From positions 5,287,675 to 5,351,674 of the forward strand of contig NC_087078.1 of the NCBI RefSeq assembly GCF_026151205.1: DNA of 64,000 nucleotides, read 5' to 3'. The translations under genes and the position numbers were made by a program. The notes under the pieces were generated by a model, which had not been told where the DNA came from, made no database searches, and saw nothing but the letters and a program-made list of their open reading frames with translations. Positions 44,388 to 55,800 of this stretch are shown here, piece by piece. The first letter of the stretch is position 1. Each line of letters opens with the position of its first letter. This stretch comes from Bolinopsis microptera (lineage: Eukaryota > Ctenophora > Tentaculata > Lobata > Bolinopsidae).

Positions 44388-46775
44388 ACCTTACGAGACA
44401 TATTTAAATGGTACGAAAGTCGGTGGTTTTTCGGAAAAAAATACCATATTTTCGGACTACTAAATTTGACCAAAACCCATAATCATGGGTACCTAGAGTG
44501 TACCGCTGCCAGTGTCTCTCTTTTCCAAACAAAAGGAAATGATATTAATTTGAGGAACCGTCCGCTAATGCAAATTGATACCGAGAATGAAATCGGTCGC
44601 TCGCTTTTCCCCTTCATTTACGGCTTACGAATTGTAATAAAGCTTATTAAATGGGAAAAGCGAGCGACCGATTTCATTCTCGGTATCACTTTGCATTAGC
44701 GGACGGTTCCTCAAATTAATATCATTTCCTTTTGTTTGGAAAAGAGAGACACTGGCAGCGGTACACTCTACCCATGATTATGGGTTTTGGTCAAATATCA
44801 TCTCTTTTTGATTATAATGTCAGGATAATTTACACAATCGAAACTTCATTAACAAGGAGGTAATTCCGACGATTTCGAAATTCTGCCTTTGAAAACGTTT
44901 CCTTGTGTTTAGTTAGGTATATCTGTCGATAACCGACTGAATATGGCACTTTTTACTCATTCAAGTTGGCATTAAATTCATATATAATGCCATTTAAATA
45001 TCGTGGAAAGCAGAATATATTCGAAATCACGAATGAGCAAAATTCTCACCTTTCGCACGTGCAAACTTTGAGCGGACGTTGCGTGCGCATACAATATTGA
45101 ATCACCGTAAATTTTTGCATAGTGGTATTTAATATATAGTTTGATAAGCATGCAAAGTTTCAGAAGATTTCAAAAAGAACTTGGATCACAACGGGACTCC
45201 AAAGTTGATAAAAATCGTGAAAATCAAAATTTTTAGTGATTTTAGCTATTTTAAATAAATTTGGGCGTGTCCCCACGTGTGCAACTTTTCGATTTTTAAC
45301 TTTAAAACTAGCCTATAACACAATTTACACCTTTAAGAAGCAAAATTGAGCTCCACAACTCAAGGGATGACCCAACACCAGAGAATACTAATTTACAACT
45401 TTTGTGTTTTTATAAAATTATTCTTCAAAAAAGCACTAACTTCAATAGCAAATATCTTTATGAAGGAGCAAGGTAGGAAACTATTCCGGTAGATTTTCGG
45501 AATGCTTGAACAATTATCTAAGATGAAAATGTCCTCAGATTTTGAATAAAATTACTCCTTAATAGCGTAAAATCGATTTGAAAAGTTGTTACTTTGTCAA
45601 AAATCAAGTTTTTAAAACACTTAATTTGATGACGTCATCAAGTGATGATGATGACGTTAAATTATTTTTTAATACAATGTAAACTAAAGCTTAAACGATT
45701 ATCTTTAAAACCTGTGGTTCGAGATGACTGTATCGTTTATACTTTCGAATCTACGGACACTTAAATGTAGGCTACAATTGACTGCAAAAAGCGTCTATAT
45801 TATATATCTTCACGACAATCTGTTGTAAAACAGGGGTTCCAGAAAACCCACTTCACGATACTCCTGAAACATGAAATTTTTTTTACAGTCGATTTGGACA
45901 AGGTCTAGACGCCCTGCAAAGTTTCAGATCTCTAACTCAATTTTAACATGGTTTTTAAGGCACCTGAATATGGCGATTTTGGGTTTTTTACCTAATTTCG
46001 TATAACATGCTGGCGCGTATTTTGCGCAAATTTCTTAAAAACCTCCATATAACTATTTCTTATTCCTGTCATCTTTAACATTGAATTAGAATGTTTTGAA
46101 CTTAAATGTACCTGCTGATCTACTTTCGATGAGTCTTAATGCCTGGAAATCAATAAAGGGGATATAATAGTATAGGGGGTAAATAGTATTGTGAATATAA
46201 GGGCGACGGTATAATGCTTGCCAGCATTGTGATTTTAGGTCACCGTCATTGTTCTCCCCGAATTATTTTTCACCAATTTTTCTTAATTATGACTTTTATA
46301 TCGATTTACTATCAATATAGTGAGTTATAAATATGATTCATCAAACAAATGAACACTAGTATTCGATCATGAATTGCTTAAAAAATGATTTTGGACACGT
46401 TCCATTAAAAGTAAGCAAGCTCGGTCACTACTATATTGGCCAGGGCCGCAGGGCGGTGAAATTTCGGGAGTAGTGGAAGATAACAAACTCCGTCGGTCTC
46501 CTATACCGTCTGGATGATAAGTTAAGTTGAGGCTAACTTTCAAGGGCTCCGGAGTAATTATTTACAAGATGAAACAGTTGATCAGAGAAGATCTTTTTAT
46601 TTAATTCTCTCAAATATTGGGTTTCAATTTTGTAAAATAAGGAAATTAAAATATCCCCAAATACCGTGATTTAATTTGGGGAATGAAATTTGTCGGAAAA
46701 AATCACCATATTTTCGTTCCCAAATCATTTAGGTCACCGGAGTTATGTCGAACATAAATATGTCTCGTAAGGTAG
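44388..46775. mobile_element. Larger composite element containing MITE copy 3 and the repeat body
   Basis: The outer ends are inverted copies (TACCTTACGAGACATATTTA at 44386 and its complement near 46755-46775). Inside lie the palindromic MITE (44462-44796) and the 1.4-kb body (44797-46230) in the same order as at 14837-16980, at moderate divergence. The GC hairpin and most of the minisatellite of the other copy are missing here. No transposase is seen. Confidence 0.6.
44462..44796. mobile_element. Palindromic MITE, copy 3 of 3
   Basis: A shorter spacer than in copy 1, but the arms are the same (CCCATAATCATGGGTA at the left, CCCATGATTATGGG at the right; GGTCGCTCGCTTTTCC inside). Confidence 0.8.
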
Positions 46776-46850
46776 CTAAATGAGGATAAAATCTAAATTG
46801 TATTTTAGATGGTTCCAGTCATGTGGACTCTATGTGATTTTATTTTAACA

Positions 46851-49800
46851 CTAAGTGTACCTGTAGATGACGTAAACGGATATGAGAATGAGGAAGAGTG
46901 CTCCCAAAACTCCAAACACAATTGAGAGCACAAGGACTGAGTGAGCTATTTTCTGTTGAGCTGCTGGTAAACCTGAACAGATAAATCAGTGTTAACTGTG
47001 AGAGGTAATCATGATTACCTCTAAAACTGATTTCTCTGTTTATGGGTCACATAATAAACATTGTTTATGTGTCCCCTAATAAACACTGTTTATGGGTCAC
47101 GTAATACACACTGTTTATGGGTCACGTGGGTCACGCAATGGGTCACGCAATAGGTCACATGGTTGATAACTTTGTTAGAGGGTTAGGTTCAAGACATATA
47201 TACCCCAGACGATAAGGCGTGCTGAAATGTAGATGATTGAAAAATTACTGAATATTTAATAGGTTGATTATGAAATTACGATAAAAAGTTTTGTTAAATG
47301 CTGAAACTTACTGGAGGTAGCAGTTACATCTCCCATTTCAGTTTTTAGAGTGATCTCCACCACTATGTTAGTGCTGTTTATCTTACTAGGAATCCTCATG
47401 TTCGGCATCTGGCTAGCTATTCCACTAGATTCTAAATTATCTTCTGCAATTATTAAAGATTTCATTTTAAAGCTCGATAGAGAAAGTGATGAAGCAGAAA
47501 AGCTCCTTCTTCAAGGGAGCCACGTCACCACATTACGCGTGCTTTTTAAAAATTACATTTATTTACATGACGAAATGAACCGTACTGTAAATTTGTTTTC
47601 TCGTAAGTTTAACTTACCTTTGTCCACAATCATGAGGCTCATAAAATCAGTTTTTATCTTAGTGGTGACGTTTCCAGCAGTGACAGTTACAGTGAAACAG
47701 CCTGGTGCTAAAACTCTGCTGTTGGGTCTGAACACTCCCCTCCAGTTAACCTGGATGTGGTATTATTATTTATATTATTATTCAATAATTTGGTATACAA
47801 TACTCCTTTATAAAGGAGTATTGTATACCAAATTATTGATTGAGATAGCATGATGATTGATGACATTATATCGGATAGCAATTACCATTTCAGATATAAA
47901 ATACGTATAACTAATAACTATACAAGGTTTAGACTTTAGAGTGAACACTGTTAGTTTACCTGAACCTGGTGTTCTGATATCACCTCCGTCTTCACTTGCT
48001 CTACCACCTCAGGCTCTGAAGAGAGTAAACAGAATTATGACACTGGTGTTCCGACATATGTTATAAGACGCCTACCAATTTTTTACGCCGCCGATTTTAT
48101 CCAAAACGGCGGCGGCGGGATAAAATGTTTCGGCGGCGGCGTATAGGCGTGAAGTAACGTGATTTTAAAATGAATAGGAGTCTAGTTATAATAATAGCAG
48201 ATCGGAGGAGACTTGAGGAATTCAGGGGCAGTAGTCTTACACAAATGTACGTGTTCCAACCGTACTTTAAGTAATGCACAAACAATAATCAAAGCAATAT
48301 CCGTATTAATTGGTTTTTAGATCTCTGAGCTACTATCAGGTTAGTTACTTATGATATGATGAAGTAAATATTGGTTAGATTCGCAGGTTCTTTATGCTTT
48401 TATGGTCTGGCAGCCCATTTGAGGGTCTAGTCGATAAAATTCAAAAATAACATGGCAAAAACAAAATTCTGCGCATGTACGCCATTTACTCATTTACGCC
48501 ATATTCACTGTTTCTAACCGTCGGCGGCGTGGTTGGAAAATCTTCTGTAGTGGCGGCGATTGGTCGAGGCGGCATGTAACACTGACACCTACCACCCAGC
48601 ACCCCCCTTCTTTGGGCTAGTAATAAGATAAAGATTCTCGTGTAAATCAAAAAAGACAATTAATCAGTGAAGCTGTCAGTTCGAAATGAAGTTATTACCT
48701 CGATGGGGTGTAACTATCTTTTTAGTAAGTTTCACATCGTCAGCAACAAAGGTGTACATGTAAGCTGAGTAGCTCTGTAACGTGTCCGTGTGCTCAATCG
48801 TCTGTTCGTCTAACTGCCGGAAACTTAACACATCTACTTTACTCATTTCAGTGCAGTTGTTTAACTCGCAGTATGTCCGGAACAGGGTTCCTGAGGACTA
48901 TTATCTGATATCTGTGTTGGAATATTGTCCGGAACAGGGTTCCTGGGAACTATTATCTGATATCTGTGTTGGAGTACATTATAACCACAAACTCTAGTGT
49001 GTAGGGCATCAGATTTTAATAGCAGATTAAAAGGTTGATGATTAGCTTACTAATTTCATGTATGGTATTCTCCAGATCACGCTTTGATCTGACGAGTCCA
49101 GTATTCTTTACTCGGATGAGGAGTGTGAGGTTGGTGTCTAGTAACCGGGTGTAGACATCTCCCTCTTCGTAGGAGTCGACTGTAAAACCCTTCATACCTG
49201 TAGGTATTGAGATCCAATAAGTCGCTAGTCGGAAATATTCGGCAAGTCGGCGATATATTTTTATTTAAAGAGGCAACCGTAAATTGATAATTTCTAAATT
49301 GCTGTTCTTGTTTTGTAGAATGTGTTATGACTTATGGTTGACTGCATTTTAGGGACCACAATATCAATGTAACGATCAGCTATTGCGAACTATTGTAGTT
49401 TGATGGGGTAACGAAACTCGGTGCTGTTGGATACCACACGAAATTATTATAGTTTGTCACTGTCCGATTGCTGCATCGGTTTAATTTACTATAAAGATTT
49501 TCAGTTACATACCTTGATAAAATGTGACTCGATCTGAAGTAGACGCTTCTGTAACAGAATTGTTTGAGTTGCTACCTTCTGTAACTGGGACTGTTACTTT
49601 TCCGGAGGTTTCATTTCCATCCTTGGTTGAAGGGTCTGTAACGTTTCCGGAGGTTTCATTTCCATCTTTAGTAGAAGGCACTGTAACTTTTCCGGAAGTT
49701 TCATTTCCGTTTTTAGTTGGAGACTCTGTTACTTTTCCGGAGGTTTCATTTCCATATTGAGTAGAAGGGACTGTAACCTTTCCGGAGGTTTCATTTCCAT

Positions 49801-52800
49801 TTTTAGTTGGAGACTCTGTTACTTTTCCGGAGGTTTCATTTCCATATTTAGTAGAAGGCACTGTAACTTTTCCGGAAGTTTCATTTCCATCTTTAGTTGG
49901 AGAGTCTGTAACTTTTCCGGAGGTTTCATTTCCATCTTTAGTAGAAGGGACTGTAACTTTTCCGGAGGTTTCATTTCCGTCTTTAGTAGAAGGCACTGTG
50001 GCTTTTCCGGAGGTTTCGTCTCCATCTTTAGTAGAAGGAACTGTAACTTTTCCGGAAGTTTCATTTCCGTTTTTAGTTGAACGGTCTATGACTTTCCTAG
50101 AGGTTTCATTTCCATCTTTAGTTGGAGAGTCTGTAACTTTTCCGGAGGTTTCATTTCCATCTTTAGTAGAAGGCACTGTAACGTTTCCGGAGGTTTCATT
50201 TCCATCCTTAGTAGAAGGCACTGTAACTTTTCCGGAGGTTTCATTTCCGTTTTTAGTTGAACGGTCTATGACTTTCCCAGAGGTTTCATTTCCATCTTTA
50301 GTTGGAGAGTCTGTAACTTTTCCGGAGGTTTCATTTCCATCTTTAGTAGAAGGGACTGTAACTTTTCTGGAGGTTTCATTTATATCTTTAGTAGAAGGGA
50401 CTGTAACTTTTCCGGAGGTTTCATTTCCATCTTTAGTTGGAGAGTCTGTAACTTTTCCGGAGGTTTCATTTCCATCTTTAGTAGAAGGGACTGTAACTTT
50501 TCCGGAGGTTTCATTTCCATCTTTAGTAGAAGGGACTGTTACATTCCCGGAGGTTTTATTTCCATCTTTAGTAGAAGGGACTGTTACATTCCCGGAGGTT
50601 TCATTTCCATCTTTAGTAGAAGGGACTGTAACTTTTCCGGAGGTTTCATTTCCATCTTTAGTAGAAGGCACTGTAACTTTTCCGGAGGTTTCATTTCCAT
50701 CTTTAGTAGAAGGAACTGTGACTTTTCTGGAGGTTTCATTTCCATTTTTAGTAGAAGGCACTGTGACTTTTCTGGAGGTTTCATTTCCATCCTTAGTAGA
50801 AGGGAATGTAACTTTTCCGGAGGTTTCATTTCCATCCTTAATTGGAAAGTCTGTAACTTTTCCGGAGGTTTCATTTCCATCCTTAGTTGGAAAGTCTGTA
50901 ACTTTTCCGGGGGTTTCATTTCCATCCTTAGTTGGAGAGTTTGTTACTTTTCCGGAGGTTTCATTTCCATCCTTAGTTGGAGAGTTTGTTACTTTTCCGG
51001 AGGTTTCATTTCCATCCTTGGTTGAAGGGTCTGTAACTTTTCCGGAGGTTTCATTTCCATCCTTAGTTGGCAAGTCTGTAACTTTTCCGGAGGTTTCATT
51101 TCCATCCTTAGTTGGAGAGTTTGTTACTTTTCCGGAGGTTTCATTTCCATCCTTAGTTGGAGGGATTGTTACTTTCCCGGAGGTTTCATTTCCATCCTTA
51201 GTTGGAGGGATTGTTACTTTCCCGGAGGTTTCATTTCCATCCTTAGTTGGAGGGATTGTTACTTTCCCGGAGGTTTCATTTCCATCTTCAGTTGGGGCAC
51301 TATTTGGAATAACAGGATATTAGTTATTTGGAAAGAGAAGGTTCAACGACACCTAAACATTTCATAAAGGAGTATTTTACTTCTATCAATTGCGATACAT
51401 GGTTACAGTAAACAACAAATTAGTAACCTGGCTAAAAGTTTCACGTCACTCAATGTAGAGGACTGAGCTCCGATGATCTCAATTTGAAACACGTGACCTC
51501 TTTGCAACTTCACTGACACTCGAGATAAGGGGTAATAGTACTGGTCAGACCTGAAGAGTAGATACTGTTAGAGACTGTTAGAGACTGTTAGAGACTGTTA
51601 GAGACTGTTAGAGACTGTTAGAGACTGTTAGAGACTGTTAGAGACTGTTAGAGACTGTTAGAGACTGTTAGAGACTGTTAGAGACTGTCAGCGACTGTTA
51701 GAGACTGTTAGAGACTGTTAGAGACTGTTAGAGACTGTTAGAGACTGTTATAGACTGTTAGAGACTGTTAGAGACTGTTAGAGACTGTTAGAGACTGTTA
51801 GAGACTGTTAGAGACTGTTGTAGTTTTAACTTTGAGACAAAGAAGCACGTGACCTAACATATCTAAAGCATCAAACTAATATATTCCCACTATTAGGACT
51901 AAGAATATTTCAAACAACATATACAAGTGAAAACAAAACATTATTCGATGAGTTCATAGGTCAAAAGAGGAAGATAACAAACCTTAAGGAAGTTGTGTTA
52001 GAATCTATCAGCCCGTTTACAAAGATTTGATCAACATATCCTGGGCCCTTGTTCGTCGTGTAAAATACCGCGGACACCTAGGATGTAAGGTTAGCTGTTA
52101 ACATATAAGCATATAATTTACAATGCTAACTGTTAACCGTAATGGTAATATCAAAATGTAATAGTGATGGTTATGAATAAGGGGGAGGGGGGGGGGGGGC
52201 ATGTCCGCATATGTCCGCCTATGTCCGTGTTTGTTTTTGGATTTTATCATTTATGAGATAACCGGTCATTGGCGGACGTGTCAGCCCCTCTCCCCCACCC
52301 AATAATACAAAGGTTATACTACATATTTATATAACAGCTTAAAAACTGGGTTCTTTATATCATATTATTGGTTTAATCAATATCTAGAATGGACCTATCA
52401 GTTCTACCCGTTTTTCGATAAGAAATATGATTTACCCGTGAATCTTATCCATAAGTAAGATTCATGGGCTACTGCTTAGCTCAGATAATCTAATTTGGTG
52501 TGCAGTCAACTTCCAAAACACGTGAGGCGTATCTGCGCGTGGCAGTATCTCAACAACACTTAAATCATGGCTATTCAAATGTAATATCAGATTTCACATG
52601 ATTAAGATAAAATACCAGTAAAATAATATGACAGACAGACGTTTTTCTGCTTTGTACGTGAAGTTTCTGTTTTAGGTGTGGTTTTTACTTACATCTTGTG
52701 ATTTTTACATAATATGCCAGATCGTAATGGTTAATATGTTACTACTTAAAGACCCTTAAGTTTCTTTGCCTTAAGCGATCCCCTTAAGTGTGCGCTAACT

Positions 52801-55800
52801 GTGCCAAGTGTTTTATCAGTAATATCTGAGGCACGGAAGACTTGTATTTTGAAACAGTGCCAACACATATTTTTACATCATGACAGAATGAACTTCCTTC
52901 TCAGTAATAGTCTGCAGATAGTGATACATCACTATTTGTTTAGGTATTTTAGCAGCATGTAGTGATCGTTTAGTTGTTTTGTGTTTAAAATCCATTCTTG
53001 ACCGTATTAATTGTAAAAAATATCGTTTAAAAATGAGGAAATAGGGGATTTTAAGTCTTTTCTTAATTATGGTATTGGTTACAATTTCAACTCCAGTTAA
53101 AAAAAACTTTAAAACGCAGATGAATGAATCTTTACTGGATCAGAATAACAATTCCACCCTTGGAATAGATCCGGCTGATCTGTTACCATGGCAACTACGT
53201 TTCTTTTTGTCAGTATATTTAGTAGGGGCGATGATTTTCTGTTTCTTCTCAAACGTCATGATTACAGGTAATTTTATTCAGCAGATTTGACTTACTAAGT
53301 TTACAATCCTTTAAGGAGGGCACTATATCTCCACAGAAAGCACGCCCAATTTGACACGTATGACTATGATCATGAAATAGTCCTTCTACTTGATTGATTA
53401 TGCACTAAGTTGACGTGTTTCGACCGAAATTGAACTAGGTTCGTTTAAAGCTAAGTCTTGAGGTACCTCGACCAAAGCTACTCAGTACTCATGCTATTGT
53501 GATTTTCACGGAGACATAAGACAGACAGCGTTTTTGAGTTTGTTATCCCCTTTGAAAACTATTCAAAGCGATTATAATAAGTAAATATATTGATTCTAAA
53601 AACATCGTAGAAGATTTGATCTCGATTCATGAAGTTTGAAAGAAGTTACTGCATTGCGAGCAATTTAAATTCGGGGCTTTTGTGCTTTCTGTGGATAAAT
53701 ATACCGCGCCATATTTTAATTTGTATTTGCTAATCCAATCAACGATATTCCAAAATTCTGTACAAACCTTCCTTAACAACAAATAATATCACAAAATCAA
53801 AAAAGCTAACAAGTCGAGATTCCAATTTTCTCTGACCCCCCTCAGACTACCTAAAGAAATGTCGCCAAGTCTTCCTCCGGATGGATCCTGTATCACTGCA
53901 CTGTATTCATCATCTAGCAGTATCTGACATAATATTTCAGATGATACGCATATTTCCCATGGCAACCACCACCATTGTAGGTAGGTTTTTATATCCATCC
54001 GCGGCGAGCGAAAACGCAAGTGCTGGCTATATTGTTTACATCTCGGAGTGTATACATAGTGGTCACTATTTATATCTCGGAGTGTATACATAGTGGTCAC
54101 TGGTCACTATATACTTCTCACTGATCAGTGATTACTAATTAATGATTACGATAATGTTTTATTGGTTTATTCTCTGTCCACCCTCTATATTATCAACAAA
54201 ACGCTACATTTAGATTGGTTTGTTTGCAGAATTTTAATTGATATTTCTTGATCTGGCTTATTTCAGGAAGATGGGTATTTGGAGATAAGCTGTGTTTTCT
54301 AAACTCAATTCTAAAGTACGCTCCAGTCACAGCTTCCCTCTACTTCCTGCTATTTATAATTCTCCTACAGGTTAGTCACAACACACTTGGCATATAGTTG
54401 ATAAACACTCTAAACCTAGCTGGATTTTAACTGTATAAATTCTTCCTCAATAAAATAGAGGTGACAATGTTAACAAGTTTCTGTGTTCAGGTGTGTAAGG
54501 TAGGTAGATCGGAGGAGTTTGTTTGCTCCCGAAGTACAGTTGGACGAGGTAGACTCCTAGTACTGGTACTCTGGGCAGCAGCCGCCCTCTCCAGCCTCCT
54601 GCTCGCCATCAAGAACCAGGACTACTGGTTCCAGCCCTGGAATATCGGGTGTGAAGTGGACGACTCTACCCGGTTTAAAGTGATCGTTCTGATCACCATG
54701 TTCGGGATCCCTCTCCTCTTCCTGCTCCTCCTCCTATCCATACTCGTGTTCCTGTGTTGCGTGTGTTGTCCAAACAGGTTCGACACCAGGGCTACACTAA
54801 TAGTTGAACTGTCCATACTCTTCATCCTAACAACAGCTCCCTCAATGTCACTAAACTTGTGGAGGCAGTATGGTGGCAGCGTGCCCCCCTGGACTGGAGT
54901 GCTGGATAATACCCTTTACACAATATTCGTGGTTTTGCGACCTATTCTGTACACAACAGTGTGTCACAACTTTAAAGATCACGTGATTAGCACACTGTGT
55001 TGTGGTAGAAGAAGGGTAGCTCAGGACTGCTCCTATGATACAGTCACAAATCAGGAGCTTTTTGATAAATAACCAGTTCATACTAAAGTTGCTTCATTTC
55101 CAAGATGAAAGCGAAGCAGATCAAATAAATAAGAAAATGAAGACCACACAAACAACAGTACTCACATCAAACGGTTGGGGTAGTTCCAGCAAGTGGTTAA
55201 TGTTGATAACTTGAGGTGTTACACTCATACTAACACTGTCCGTCATGTTCCAGGTATAGCAACTGCTTCTGTGCGGCACTGGGTGCTCCGCATTGCATTG
55301 ACATTCCGACCTGAACAAATTACATATTTCAACACAGCGACCTGTTTGAAAACGGCATGAGATGTTGTTAAAACATCATCGTGTAATGTGGATAGTGAAA
55401 TCTTTTATTTTCATATCATAATACTGTATTTTCTAATAATTTAGACTTTTTGACCGCAATAAATACCTTTGATTATGTAAAATTGTTGTTTTAAAGATGG
55501 AAACAGCTTCGTCCATTAAGGACTCAACACTAGTTACTGTATTGAACTTCGTGTTCTCGTCAAGTATCATAGGAATCTTTTCATCAATTTTCACGGTTAT
55601 CAGATCACTGAGAATTAACGATACCCTCTCAAACTGTCCGTTAACCTAGATAGAATCTTCATTCAACAGAAAAATTATAGATGATTTATTCCCTAAAGTT
55701 ATATTTTAATAATCAATCGTGGAAGTTCTAAATAACCGTACACTCGGACTTCGAGGTTTTTCTTTCCTGGTGAGTAATCGGAGAAAAAACTTTTCCAATC

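Noticed and set aside
49998-51323. Plus-strand frame of over 400 codons opposite the glycosylation repeat
   Set aside because: It is created by the 45-bp repeat. The minus-strand frame joins in phase to exons on both sides and carries glycosylation sites; the plus frame has no splice or domain support.
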